Shown here piece by piece: positions 10,415 to 22,700 of a DNA stretch of 64,000 nucleotides. The notes beneath the pieces were generated by a model. That model did not search any database. It was given only the letters and a program-made list of their open reading frames with translations, and was not told where the DNA came from. Positions within the stretch are counted from its first letter, which is position 1, and every line of letters starts with the position of its first letter. The translations under genes and the position numbers were made by a program. The DNA is from Euonymus europaeus (lineage: Eukaryota > Streptophyta > Magnoliopsida > Celastrales > Celastraceae), in NCBI GenBank assembly GCA_963580455.1, contig OY756966.1:11738501-11802500 (forward strand), written 5' to 3'.

Positions 10415-12584
10415 TGTGAAACCCCGACCCAAAATATTAGTTTTGAGTCGAAATACGGATGATCCGTGAGGTACGGAATCATAGAAAAATAGTTTTGGAG
10501 CTTGGTTCGGTAAATGGGGCATAACTTTTAGTATACATGTCCGTTTCGGGCCCGTAATATATCAAATCGAAGCTTGAACCGAGCCGGAAAATAAAAATGA
10601 GAAAAACTGGGTTTCTGGAAAACAGGAACCGTCCGGACGGTTAAAACAGCCGTCCGGACGGTTTGTGAAGGAACTGGGGCAGATTCATATTCAGTGAAAA
10701 TTTTTGGTGCTGTGAACAGTAGACCGTCCGGACGGTCTAACGAGGCGTCCGGACGGTTAAGCCTACGAAGTGGGCAGAGTGTTGAGAGAACAGTGAAGCG
10801 TCCGGACGGTCACTTGGGGCGTCCGGACGGTTATCGGGAAATCAGTTTTTAAGCTCAGTTTTTAGACATTTCTGCATATTTCTTTTTGGAGAGCCCGGCT
10901 AGAGAGAGAAAGTGAGAGAGAAGAAGAGAGAGAAGGAGATTTTGGCAAGAGATTGACTTGGAGATTGTTGATTGATGATCCTTGAAGCTTAAGGAGGAAG
11001 ATTCAAGCTTGGTTTTGGAGTTTTGGTAAGTTTTTCTTAGTTTTTGGAAATTCTAGGTTTTTCTAGATTTGCTAGATTCTTGAAGAGTTGGGTGCTATGC
11101 TTTAGATATGTTGTTTATAGGTTGATTTTGGATGTTTATGTAGATTGGTTTGTGTTTTGGAGTTGAGTGGAGCTTGGAGTGAGTTAGAGGATTTTTGGAA
11201 GGAATTTCTAGAGAGAGAAGTAAGTGATTTCGAATTTATTGATTTTAATTGATGTTTATATGAGTTGTTGGTTGTTTATTGATGTGTGAATGGGTTCGGT
11301 TATGCCACATTGTAGGTTTGGGCAAACCGAAACCCTAGGAACGAAATTGGGAAATTGTGGTAATTTGCTCGACACGAGGTAGGGGATTTCCAACCATTCT
11401 TTCTATCGTTCATTTTCGATATGTAAAGAGCTTTTCGATTCCTCATTGGTCGTTCTTTTGTGTTTCCGCCTTAATTGCTCCTAAGGGGAAACGAACCCAA
11501 ATTGTGATTCTTGTTGATTCTTGATGTTGCATGACCCGAGTGTGTGTGTTCCATCTCCTATGGACACGATGTGATTTCCGTTCATGCATCATGGTAGTTA
11601 TGTATATATATATGTAGGTTGTTCATATATATAACTATTCAGCATGTCATGACATAGTGCATTAGAGTTGCATGGGGGACCGGGTATGGACTCGGGAACC
11701 TTTAGGTTTCTTGAAAGCTACTTGGGGGGATGACGAGGTGATGAGAGTTACCACCGAGTCATGTGAACTCCAAGTAGGATAACGCACTAGGGGTAAGGTC
11801 AAGAGTGACTTGCCTTGTGGGGTGCGGGCGTGATAGGTTCACGCAACCGGATGATCCTAGGAGTGGTTGGTTGTGGTGAGCTTGCTCCCGTGCAATATTT
11901 CATTGAGTTGCAATGATATTGTGGTTGTTATGCTCCGAAAGGGTTATCCGGGTAAATGTTGATGTGAACTTGTTGAGTATACGTTCATGTGGTAGTTACA
12001 TATTGATGCATTGCTTCCTTTTGGTTCAGCTTATATTGATGTTTACTTCATACCCTACTGAGCTTCTAGCTCACTCCTTTACTTTCTTCCTTCCACAGGA
12101 GACACTGGTACGGGTACTGGTGCTGCGGATCGGTGAGCAGGTCATGACATGGATGGCCCTGGATAGAATAGGATGCTAGAGATATACTCTATGCATATGG
12201 GTGTACGTAGTATATCTATGTTGAGAGAATATAACCATTTGGCACTGTGGTGCTTGTATGTGGTTGTAGATGTTGATTGATGGTTATATTTGATGTTTTA
12301 TAAATCTGTGTGTTGATTTATATGTGATGCCATCAGTTTGTGCATGCTGGTAGTGGATGGCCTGAGGCCTAGGGTCAAGATTGCATGTGGTTGAGGCCCG
12401 AGGCCTATGTTTGCTAGGTTGCTAGTGTGATGTTGTTGTTGCTGCGTTTCTGATGCAGGTGGGCGCTCTCCGATATACGGGGAGGTGCCGCCGGATTTCC
12501 GGTTGATCCCGGATGTTCACACTAGTGACCTAGGAAGGGTGCGGAGAGAGCACCCAGTCGCGTCTCCGGAAACGGGGCGTGACA
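10415..12584 (+). repeat. Tekay 3' LTR
   Basis: 2,170 bp, the same length as the 5' LTR, and identical in all stretches compared. It ends GTGACA and is followed by the duplicated target ATTCT. It carries the same six palindromes. Confidence 0.95.
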
Positions 12585-12589
12585 ATTCT

Positions 12590-14052
12590 TATAACGTATA
12601 ATCTTCCGCCATGGTTGTGTATGAAACAAAAAATTATGATGCTATCCTTATTGATTTTTAGTCCTCAACAACTGGGTAATGAAATTGATGTGTACTTGGC
12701 TCCCTTAACAAAAGATTTATAGACTTTGTGGGATGTTGAGGTAGATGCTTATGATGCCAACAAAAAGGAATTCTTTAATTTAACAGCTATGCTACTATGG
12801 ACTATAAATGACTTTCCAGCATATGGGAATTTAGCGGGTTGCACTATTAAAGGGTACAATGCCTATCCATATTGTGGAGTAGACACACCCAAGTGTAGAC
12901 TGAAACATAGTAGAAAAAAAATGCATATATGGGTCATCGTCGATGGCTTCCTTCTAATCATGAATTCAGACGCCAGGCAAAAGCCTTTAACAACACAATA
13001 GAGCATGACCGAGCTCCAAAGTCCTTGAGCGGTGAGGACATTTTAAAGATACTTGAGTCTATTGAACATGAATGGGGAAAGAGCAGCACTAAAAAATGCA
13101 AAAGGAAATTCAATGATGAGCGTGTGTGGTGGAAGAAAAAATCAATATTCTATAATTTTGATTATTGGAAGTACCTGTTGGTACGACATCAATTAGATGT
13201 TATGCACATCAAAAAAAAATGTGAGAGCTTATATGGAACACTATTGCACATTCTTGGAAAGACCAAAGATGGTCTTAACTCAAGAAAGGATCATGTGGCA
13301 ATGAAAATTAGGGACAAATTAGCACCATTAGTAAAAGGCAAGTGTACCTTTCTTCCTCCAGCTCCATACACATTAACTAGAGATGAAAAGACTTTGAAGA
13401 GTATCAAGGTTCCCGATGGGTATTCGTCAAATATCAAGACTCTTGTCTCAATGAAAGACCTTAAAATTCAAGGCCTTAAGTCACATGATTGTCATGTTCT
13501 TATGCAACAACTTTTACCTATTGCACTTCGGTCTGTTTTGCCAAAGCATGTCAAAGATGCTATTTTCAGGTTTTGTTTCTTCTTCAATTCCTTGTGTGCA
13601 ACTGTGGTTGATGTGCCAACAATGGATAAATTGGAGATAGACATCGCAGTGACTTGTGCTTGTTGGAAAAGTGTTTTCCCCCATCATTTTTTGACATTAT
13701 GGTTTATCTTACTATACACTTAGTCAATGAAGTACAACTGTGTGGTCCTGTCTATCTTCGCTGGATGTATCCTTTGAGAGATACATGAAAACCCTTAAAG
13801 GTTATGTTTAAAATCGTAACCATCCTGAGAGATGCATATCTGAGAGTTACATTGCAGAGGAAGCTGTAGAATTTTATGTTGAATACATGTCAAACATGTC
13901 CGCTATTGGGCTGCCAACTGGTCATGTGCAAAAGTTGTCAATTGACAAGCCATTTTCTATTGGAAAACTTGAGAAAGTTCACCAAACTTTACTAGATGAA
14001 GCACATTTGTACATTTTGCATAACACTCAAGAAGTTGAACCATACATTAGGT
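12590..14052 (+). pseudogene. CACTA TNPD-type transposase, C-terminal part with DUF4218
   Basis: It continues the gene broken at 4080, starting with a segment like NLPPWLCMKQ, then PQQLGNEIDVYLAPL and LWTINDFPAYGNLAGCTIKGY (Transposase_21). The frame changes near 12930-13000 and goes on with WWKKKSIFYNFDYWKYLLVRH and DVMHI (to about 13723). An A-rich run near 13210 sits beside two residues apparently missing from the family motif. From about 13600 a second frame gives the DUF4218 region (VHLTIHLVNE, CGPVYLRWMYPLERYMK, then EEAVEFYVEYMS). At least two shifts and several stops make it non-functional. The order is the standard TNPD order, which supports a single original gene. Confidence 0.88.
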
Positions 14053-14379
14053 AATCTCTTCAATTTCCTCCATGTAATGTGTACATTTTTTATAATCTCT
14101 ATATGGGATAACATGTGTAATGTATGATATGTTGAACGGCCTTTAGTGAACACGTGGAATGGCTTAGAACTTTTCATCCGCATCAAAATGAAAAGTGGTT
14201 ACAAGAGGAACACAACCGTACCTTTGCTGATTGGATGATTGATAAGGGTATCCTCGACATTTGTCTTAAGCTTAATATTCATTTACGTTGTCAGTTTTTG
14301 CTCATTTAAAAACAAGAATGCTAACAAACACTTCGACCTTATTAGGTGTACTATTTGATTGAAAATCATGTTGATGTAT

Positions 14380-14990
14380 TGGATACCTTACGTTGAATAT
14401 CAGAAGGCCCTCTTCCTTTCGTAGATAAACAACCAGGTTATGACATTAATGGTTTTCACTTTGTAACACGTCATCGAGAGTCAAACCGATTTACTCAAAA
14501 TAGTGGAGTAATGCTACTTGCGAAAGCTATGCATGTTGCTACTTCTAAAGATAAAAACCCTGTAACATGTGACATGACCTGTTATGGAGTTATCGATGAG
14601 ATATGGGTTGTTGATTACCACTTATTACAAATTCCTGTGTTGAAGTGTGACTGGGTTCAAAATAGGGCTGGTGTGAAGAAGGATGAAATGGATTCATCCT
14701 AGTAGACTTGAATCGGTTAGAGTATAAGTCTGATCCATTTATATTGGCTTCTCAAGCCAATCAAGTGTTCTATGTACCTAATCAAAATGATACAAAATGA
14801 TTGATTGTATGTCATATGCCCAGTAGAGGTGATCCCTACCAAAGAATTGAAGATTATGCCTATAACAATTATATTGAACACCCTCCATTTTGTGCTGATT
14901 TACCAAGTAATACTTTTCTACATTCTACAAATGGCGAGCAAGAAATTTTTGCACGAAATACCCAAGAGGGAATTTGGATTGAACGTTGAA
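14380..14990 (+). pseudogene. CACTA TNPD, DUF4216-like segment
   Basis: The stretch reads NSGVMLLAKAMHVATSKDKN, then DEIWVVDYHLLQIPVLKCDW, which is the DUF4216 signature found at the C-terminus of plant En/Spm transposases. A TAG (14701-14703) and a frame change precede VDLNRLEYKSDPFILASQAN and QVFYVPN. The last part (VCHMPSRGDPYQ) reads in yet another frame. It follows the DUF4218 part with an intron-sized gap (about 14053-14380). Confidence 0.75.
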
Positions 14991-15108
14991 ATACCATTAC
15001 ATAGAACCCTGTTGGAAGTGAGTAATCCTTACATTCTTAAATATTTTATTGTTTACTTGTGTGTTTCATGTATATGTTTGTATGTGATGGGTTTTTTCTT
15101 TCAACGTT

Positions 15109-16547
15109 GAAGATGAAGATGCCGATGTTGAAGGGGACTATGTTCTAGGTGCTAATGTTGAAGGGGAAAATGTTCTAAGTGATGATGTTAGACCTGATTT
15201 TGGAGGGAACGATGTTCCAGGTGCTGATGTTCTAGAGAGTACTAACCCAAAAGGAGGTGTCAATAGGGGTGCTAGTCAGAATAAAAAATTAAGAACGGCG
15301 AAGGGGAGGATAGTGGTACAATATAATTCAATGGGAGTTCCTGCAAGTGATGAGGCCACTGAGATGTTTACTTATCTTGGAGTCTTTGCTCGTATTTCGA
15401 TTTCAATCCTCAAAAAAGATTGGCGTAAAGTTTCATTTGAGAAAAACGATCGCTTATGGGAGTCTGTTTAGGTAAAGTATGACATTATATATATTAGTCA
15501 ATTATTAGTAAACTTCAGTTACTAAATTTCACTTCTATTTTGTTTTCATTGATATTATGAACGTTTTGTTGTTCATCCTAATAGTAAGAAGACACTGTTG
15601 TAGTCAATTGGGCATGCATTTCGTAACTTCAAGTACGTTCGACAAGAAAGTACATCATGCCATTCATTGGGGATTAGAAGTCTCTATATACACCCCCGAT
15701 TGAATATTCTCAAATTAAGAAAGTTGTTTGGAGAGAATTTGTCAATATGCGTTTATCTGATGACTTTCAGGTGTATATGTTCCACCTAGGATTAATTCAG
15801 CACTAGTTCATTTATGCTTTACATATAAGAAGAAATAACTAATATCTATGTTTTACTATAGAGAGTTAGTTCAAACAACAAGGGGAAAAGGCCTTATATA
15901 AGTTGAATCATCGACTCAATCGAAGGGGATATGTTGGTTTGATGAAAGATCTGGTAAGTTGCTTTCATGTTACACTATGTTAATTAATTTAAGAGTTTTT
16001 TTTACTGCATGAAAATAATGTCACCTGTTTATCCACTAGTGCTCAAAAACCGGTGTTTTTGAAGATTTAATTGATAGAAGTGAACTTTGGAAGAGAATTC
16101 GAGTAATGAAAAGTGGAGGATATGACCCCAAAACTACAGACATTGTTAACAAAATTGTGAGTAGTTGAATAATACTTGAAACATTATCATTTACATTAAT
16201 GTTGTGAAATCTGACTACTTTATTTTTTATGTGACAGGAGAATTTGAAAAAGGAGGCTGGAGAAGGGTCGCTGAAGTCAGATGAAAGAAATGACATACTT
16301 GCACAATCACTAAGTAGGCTTCCACAACCTGGTCACATACAAGGAGTTGGAAAATTTGTTAACCTTGCAAAGTATTTTCATAGCGTGAATGTACGTCGTA
16401 CCTCAATTAAAAACCAGCATATTCAGCTTTCTGCTTGGAAGAAATCAATTGAAAAACAACTAGAAGAATCACCTCCATATAAAGAACAAACGTCCATATT
16501 CAGATGTAGGAAGTTCAATCTTCCCACCATCTCCTTTATTTCATGTT
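15109..16547 (+). pseudogene. CACTA Ptta/TNPA-like protein
   Basis: A first segment (15109-15471) has an acidic stretch with imperfectly repeated units (EGDYVLGANVEGENVLSDDV), then GRIVVQYNSMGVPASDEATE and LKKDWRKVSFEKNDRLWESV, typical of the Ptta/En/Spm domain. Later exons carry FVNMRLSDDFQ (about 15740-15770), LNHRLNRRGYVGLMKDL (about 15900-15955) and DRSELWKRIRVMKSGGYDPK (about 16075). The next runs through LSRLPQPGHIQGVGKFVNLAKYF to 16547. Gaps between exons begin and end with plausible GT/AG signals, but several exons hold stops. TNPA-type proteins bind the subterminal repeats of CACTA elements. This copy is decayed. Confidence 0.75.
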
Positions 16548-17039
16548 GATTGTTGCATAGAAAAGGATAATGACAAAGTGGTTGGAGTTGATGAACAAAA
16601 GGTTAGTTTATCTGTTTTTTGTTTGGTTTCACTTTGGTTACTTTATATCTTCTCATTACTACTATTTGAATATACTTATACCGTTTGAATATGTAAAAAT
16701 GCAAGAGTATGGTAATTTGGACGATAATTTGGACAACACAACTGTGAAGAAAAAGGAATTTTCACCTCTTACAGTAGTGGAAAATAGAGAAAGACATGAT
16801 AAGAAGGATGACATTACAACTACAAAGAAAGGAGGAAATCTCTAATTCATGTTGCCAACCCAAGAAAAAGCCCAAGACTCAACCGTAACTTGCGAATGGA
16901 TGCTATAGATGAGAAGGAAAAATTGGGAATTGGAAGTTCTAGAAAGCAACTGTTTTAGGAGAAAGTTTCAGTACCTAATACTGAAGATCCAAGAATTGGG
17001 GCTGAAAGTGTAAAAAAGCTAGAAAGCAAGAAAGTAGTA
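16548..17039 (+). other. CACTA inter-domain region, no clear gene
   Basis: Holds a 91-codon frame (16570-16845) and a short Lys/Glu-rich stretch that may be the end of the TNPA-like gene or the linker to the protease segment. Nothing in it is recognisable. Confidence 0.3.
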
Positions 17040-18140
17040 GTGCAGCATGTACAAAACACTAGGCAGGTAACGACAGCGCACCAAAATAGTCATCCAATGC
17101 TACAATTGTTCGGCAAGTTGTGTGACACACATTTGCCTAAAGACGGTTGGATTCCATATCTTGTGCCAAAGGGTGTATTTGAGGCAAAAGGGATTAAAGC
17201 TCATGTTGGGATGATGGAGTGCAAAGCATTGCTAGCGATATAACCATTAGGAGTAAACGTTATTGAGCTATACATTGCATAAGAAATTTTCAATTTCCTT
17301 TATACTTGATTGTTTTATATATGATGTTGGGATACCCGTCTACGTATGCTTTTTGTGTCAACTGTTTTATTGTAAAACTCTCTTGTCCCAAAGAGGAAAG
17401 GAATGACACAATTTGGATTCATATGTCCAAACATGGTGTCACCACCTGGTGGCATTCCAAAAGCCACTCGTACTCGCAGAATAGAGCGTTTGTGTTGGCG
17501 TTTGTAAAAGGCCAGTAAAGGGCAGTTCCTCTTTATGCCATACAATCCCAGGTCTGAATTCAATGTTCTTCTTTCAATTTTCATTCAGTTTGGCATTTCT
17601 TTCATAACTGTTGATTTTATAACATCATTGTTCGTTTCTCTATTACTTATTTCTTTTTTTCATCCATTTTAGTTTCCATTGGATTTTATTTGTATTTGAT
17701 GTGATGAAAAACGAAGTGTTTTATCTTAAACCTATGACTACAGAGAAGCTTGATCATGATTTGGAGCAACAAATTAAAGCATATGTTTTTTTTTTTATTG
17801 ATTGCATTCTTCTTTTTGGTTAGTTTCATTATATTTAGATACTTAACTAAATGTACTTTCATATGCATACAGCTCCATGACAATGTACATAGCCAAGGTT
17901 AGCAAGGAAAGATGGAATTACAATACTAAGATGAGATTTGTGAAGGTAAAGCAAATTACGTAAAGTAAATATTGTGTGCTCATAACTTTAAGCTAAACCA
18001 GGTTATATTTCTAAACATAATTTTCTTGTTTAACTATGATTAGAAACCCAAACAACAAGGAGATATGGAATGCGGTTATTATGTGATGCGATACATAAAG
18101 GACATAATATCAGACATTAGTTTGCTAATGAATGATGTAA
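17040..18140 (+). pseudogene. CACTA-captured Ulp1-like (C48) cysteine protease
   Basis: Pieces match the Ulp1-type genes carried by many plant CACTA elements. 17040-17240 is an upstream segment. Near 17400-17540 is a stretch ending KGQFLFMPYNP. At 17677 the catalytic His-Trp pair occurs in HWILFVFDVMKNEVFYLKPM. Around 18060-18110 the catalytic Cys lies in MECGYYVMRYIKDII (Cys codon 18071-18073). Introns with TTTTAG-type acceptors separate them. At least one in-frame stop is seen near 17515. Ulp1 enzymes remove SUMO in cells, and the role in transposons is not settled. The family call rests on the HW...ECG pattern and the position in the element. Confidence 0.7.
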
Positions 18141-19317
18141 GTTGTTGATGAATTAATGATGAAAAATATTGTCTGTTGGTTTGGTTTATACCATCTTTAT
18201 ATAACATTGTTTTATAACTTTGATGGCTATGTTGTGTCTATCAATTCAATGGAAAGAGAATGTACACTCAAGCTGAACTTGACGAGGTTCATTTGGTGTG
18301 GGCTAATCATTGTTCCGAAATCATCAATGCATCACCAAAACGGTTAATATAAATTGGTCAAATCTTCTTGGTTTGAACTGAATGTGTTTTTTATCACTGA
18401 AATGAGTTATGGTTAAGGCTTTAGGGTGGTTTTACTTTGTTAGGAGAATGTTATTAGATGAAGTGGCTCCATACCACGTATCCTTTTATTGTTTGTTTCA
18501 CATCTATGTTGAGCTGAACAATTCTCATATTGGGTTTCGATTTGGATTATTTTGTTGAAGATGCAGACATGTTTTGGTAGAGTTAGGCACAAAGATTTAT
18601 GGTTTTGGATTGTTAAAGTATCCTTTATGCTTTTAACTATACACTGGATGCAGCTTTTATGTGAAAGGGTATAATTAATTTTACTTTCTCCAATCTTCTT
18701 AGCTCATGTAGCACCTTGGGAGCTGGTAAAATAAGAAGACATTGGATGCAGCTTTTATGTGAAAGGGTATAGTTAATTTTACTTTCTCTAGTCTTCTTAA
18801 CTCATGTAGCACCTTGGGATGTGGTGAAATAAGAAGGCAGGTTCATCGTCTTTTCATTGGATTGTCTTTTGATGCATATGTTTTTCTAGCAAGCATACTC
18901 AATGAATTATTTTTACGAATGCAAAGAATATATGTGTCCTTGATTAATGTCATGATCTGATTGATGTTGTAAGTGCTTCAGTTTCAGAAACTTTTACTGT
19001 GAACTTCTTTCCTATGTGCAGAGTTTGAGGGGATTTATGGGAAAGAGAGGAGCTGCTGCATTTCCTTGGAAAGGAATTGTTTTCTTCTTGTTTTGTTTAT
19101 GAAAACTTTTATTGTTGGATATGTTGTTGAGAGTAGACTCTTGTTAAGCATGTGCATGGAATGGTTTAGTGACTTAAGATGGGAATATGATGGATAAGAA
19201 GGGACTATTTTCCTTTTATCACAATGTTATGTAATATTATGCTTTTGGACTCAATTTTATGTCGAATTTAATTTTAATTTCATATTGCAATTCTGAAAAT
19301 CAATTTAAACAGGGCAA
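18141..19317 (+). other. CACTA 3' non-coding region
   Basis: AT-rich sequence without recognisable coding, apart from the 98-bp tandem duplication listed separately. Confidence 0.5.
18644..18840 (+). repeat. 98-bp tandem duplication, two copies
   Basis: TGGATGCAGCTTTTATGTG at 18645 recurs at 18743, and similarity continues through CATGTAGCACCTTGGGA in both units with a few substitutions. It lies inside the CACTA 3' region. Confidence 0.85.
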
Positions 19318-19794
19318 AATATACAAAATTAAATAGTTGTATATGAATTACAATAATTTGAAATCTTGTGACAGAAAAAAGTGCCACAGAATTCTGTCAC
19401 AAAACTATTGAATTTAAAATCTCGTGACTGAAAAAAAAACAGTCACCAAATTCTGTCACCAAACTACTGAATTTTGGCGTAAAAAATTCGATACTCGACA
19501 AAAAAGTCTTGATAGATAAAAACTTTCACAAAATTACATAATTTTAAATTTTGGCTGCCAAAAGGTAAATACCAGCCGAAAAAGTCAACTTCCGCCAAAA
19601 TATTACCCAAATTAATTAAAAATGATTTTTTTGTGTGATGGATTTATGATTATTAATATCTATCATTAATTCATGACAGATTTTTCCTGTCATCAAAAGA
19701 TGATTGTGACATAGATGATAGAATTGAAAATTGTCATGCACCCCCCCTTTATGACAATTTTTATATATCATCTATCGCTCTTATTGGTGTAGTG
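19318..19794 (+). repeat. CACTA 3' subterminal repeats and terminus
   Basis: Several copies of GTGACAG, CTGTCAC and close variants lie in both orientations between about 19367 and 19760, partly as inverted pairs. The terminus TTATTGGTGTAGTG ends at 19794. Such subterminal motifs are the binding sites of TNPA-type proteins in known CACTA elements. Confidence 0.8.
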
Positions 19795-22700
19795 TATTTT
19801 AATAACGACACAATTTATGAAGCCTATACTCATAAAATTTGACATAAAATAAAAATAAAAAGTGTACACCGACCAACATTGATGGTTTCGGAATTGCTCA
19901 ACTCTCTCGATAGAGGAGCTTCTAATAGTTTTGTCCAATTGAGAACGAAAGTTGATATTTTGACAATGAAACAATCTACGAAGCGAATAATAGTAAAATT
20001 GGACGTAAAACAACAATAACAAGTATACACCTATCAACTTTGATGATTTAGAATTGCTCAATTTTCTTCATGGAAGATCTTTTATCAGTTTTACCCATTT
20101 GGGAATGAAAGTTTGTCTTTTGGCAACGACACAATCTTCGAAGCATATACAAGTAAATTTAGACATAAAACAACAATAAAAGTGTACACCTATCAACTTT
20201 GATGGTTCGGAATTTCTCAACTCTCTCCATGGAGGAGCCTTTAGTAGTTTATCCATTTAGGAATGAAAGTTGCTCTTTTTGCAATGAAACAATCTAGGGA
20301 GCCTATACTCTTAAAAATTGACATAAAATAATAATAAAAAGTGCGCACCGATAAAATTTGATAGTTGGAAATTGCTTAACTTTTTCCAATGAGAAACTTT
20401 TAACGGTTTTGTCCATTGGGGAATAAAAGTTGGTCTTTTGACAACAAAACAATATACAACACCTATACTAGTAAATTTGACACAAAAATAACATTAAAAA
20501 TTGTACACCGACCAGCCTTCATGGTTAAGGATCGCCCAACTCTCCTCATAGAGGAGTTTTTAAAGGTTTCTTTCCAATTGAGAACAAAAGTAGGTGTTGG
20601 CAATGAAACAATCTACGAATCGTTTACTAGTAAATCGGAACATAAAGCAACAATAAAAAAGTGTACACCTATCAACTTTGATGGTTCGAAATTGCTTAAC
20701 TCTCTCGATAAAAATGCTTTTAACATTTTTTTTCCAATTGAAAACAAAAGTTGGTCGTTTGACAACGAAAAAATCTCCGAATCTAATACTAGTAAATTTG
20801 GACATAAAACAACGATAAAAATGTGTACACCTATCAACTTTGATGGTCCATAATTTATCAACTCTTTCCATGGAGGAGCTTTTAACGATTTTACCCATTA
20901 AGGAACGAAATAAAATAACAATAAAATATGTACACCGAACAACATTGATGGTTAAGAATTGGCCAGCTCTCTCCATCGAGAAGCTTTTGACGGTTTTGTC
21001 CAGTTGAGAACAAAAGTTGGTCTTTTGGTAACAAAACAATCTACGAAACGTATACTAGTAAATTTATCTATAAATCAACAAAAAAAATTGTACACATATC
21101 GAATTCGATGTTTCAGAATTGCTCAACTCTCTCCATGAAGCAGCTTTTAACGGTTTTGCCCATTTAGGAATGAAAGTTGGTCTTTTAGAAACAAAACAAT
21201 CTATGAAACACATACTAGTAAATTGGGACATAAAACAACAATAAAAAGTGTACAACTATCAATTTTGATTGTTCGAAATTACTCAACTCTTTTAATAGAG
21301 GAGCTTTTAACAGTTTTGTTCATTGGGAACAAAAGTTGGTCTTTTGGAAACGAAACAATCTCTAGAGACTATACTCCTAAAATTTGACATAAAAGAACAA
21401 TTAAAATTCAACACCGATCAAATTTGATAGTTTGGAATTGTTCAACACTCACGAAAAAGGAACTTTTAACGTCTTTGTCCATTCGGGAATGAAAGTTGGT
21501 CTTTTGCCAAAGAAACAATATACAAAACCTATACTAGTAAAATTTGACATTACATAGCAAAACAAAGTGTACACCGAGCAACCCTGATTGTTCAGAATTA
21601 CCCAACTCTCTCCATAGAGAAGCTTTTAACGACTTTGTCAAATTGTGAACGACAGTTGGTCTTTCTGACAACAAAACAATATACGAAGCGCATACTAGTA
21701 AATTTGGACATAAAGCAAGAATAAAAAGTGTACACATATCAACTTCGATGGTTCGAATTTGCTCAACGAAAGTGAGTCCTTTTGCAATGAAATAATATAT
21801 GGAGCCTATACTCATAAAATTTAACATAAAATAACAATAAAAGTGTGCACTAACCAACTTTGATGATTTGGAATTTCTTGACTCTCTCGATGGAGGAACT
21901 TTTGACTTTTTTATCCAATAGAGAACGAATGTTCCACTTTTGACAACGAAGCAATCTACGAAGTGAATACTAGTAAATTTGTACATCAAGCAACAATAAA
22001 AAAGTGTACACCCATCAAATTTGATGGTTTGAGTAAATTTTTACATAAAGTAACAATAAAAAGTGTACATCTATCAACTTTGTTTCTTCGGAATCGCTCA
22101 ACTCTCTCCATAAAGGAGCTTCTAGTGGTTTGCCCATTTAGGAACCAAAGTTACTCTTTTAGCGACAAAACAATCTAAGGAGCCTATACTCTTAAAACTT
22201 GACATTAAATAACAGTAAAAAGTTCATACCGATAAAATTTTATAGTTCGAAGTTGCTCAACTCTCTCCAAGGAGGAACTTTAAACAGTTTTGTCCATTTG
22301 AGAATGAAAGTTGGTCATTTGGAAACGAAACAATATACGGAGCCTATACTAGTAAAATTTGACATAAAATAACAATAAAACTTGTACACCGACCAACTTT
22401 GATAGTTCAAAAATTTTCAACTCTCTCCATAGAGAAGCTTTTAAAAGTTTTGTCCAATTGATAACAAAAATTTATCTTTTGACAATGAAACAATCTACGA
22501 AGCATATACCAGTAAATTTTGACATAAATCAACAATAAAAAGTGAAGACTTATCAATTTTAATGGTTTGGAATTGCTCAACTCTCTTCATGGAGGAGATT
22601 TTAACGGTTTCGCCCATTTGGGGATAAAAGTTGGACTTTTGGCAACAAAATAATATACGGATCCTATACTAGTAAAATTTGACATAAAATAACAATAAAA

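Larger units (their letters stand above)
4081..12584 (+). mobile_element. Complete Ty3/gypsy chromovirus (Tekay/Del type) with TSD ATTCT
   Basis: 8,504 bp with two 2,170-bp LTRs (TGTGAAACC...GTGACA), PBS TGGTATCAGAG, damaged gag, long pol and a polypurine tract. Target duplications are ATTCT at 4076-4080 and 12585-12589. The C-terminal chromodomain-like segment and the pol order RT-RNase H-integrase place it among chromoviruses, closest to Tekay/Del. The LTRs matched everywhere I compared them, so insertion is recent. It splits the CACTA transposase gene. Confidence 0.95.
2424..19794 (+). mobile_element. CACTA (En/Spm-type) DNA transposon, decayed, 5' end not found
   Basis: Plus-strand gene remnants run in the usual plant CACTA order: TNPD-type transposase (Transposase_21, DUF4218, DUF4216), Ptta/TNPA-like protein, then Ulp1-like protease. 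The right end is GGTGTAGTG at 19786-19794, the reverse complement of a CACTACACC terminus. It is preceded by subterminal GTGACAG/CTGTCAC motifs, and satellite DNA starts immediately after it. The left terminus is not in view, perhaps cut off by the gypsy insertion at 2423. A Tekay retrotransposon at 4081-12584 interrupts the transposase gene. All genes carry stops and shifts, so the copy is non-autonomous. Confidence 0.85.

Noticed and set aside
20560..21039. Minus-strand frames of 60-159 codons with similar peptides (FYCCFMSKFTSIRFVDCFVAK) throughout the satellite
   Set aside because: They recur once per monomer and change frame between units because 160 is not a multiple of three. They reflect repeat composition, not a gene.
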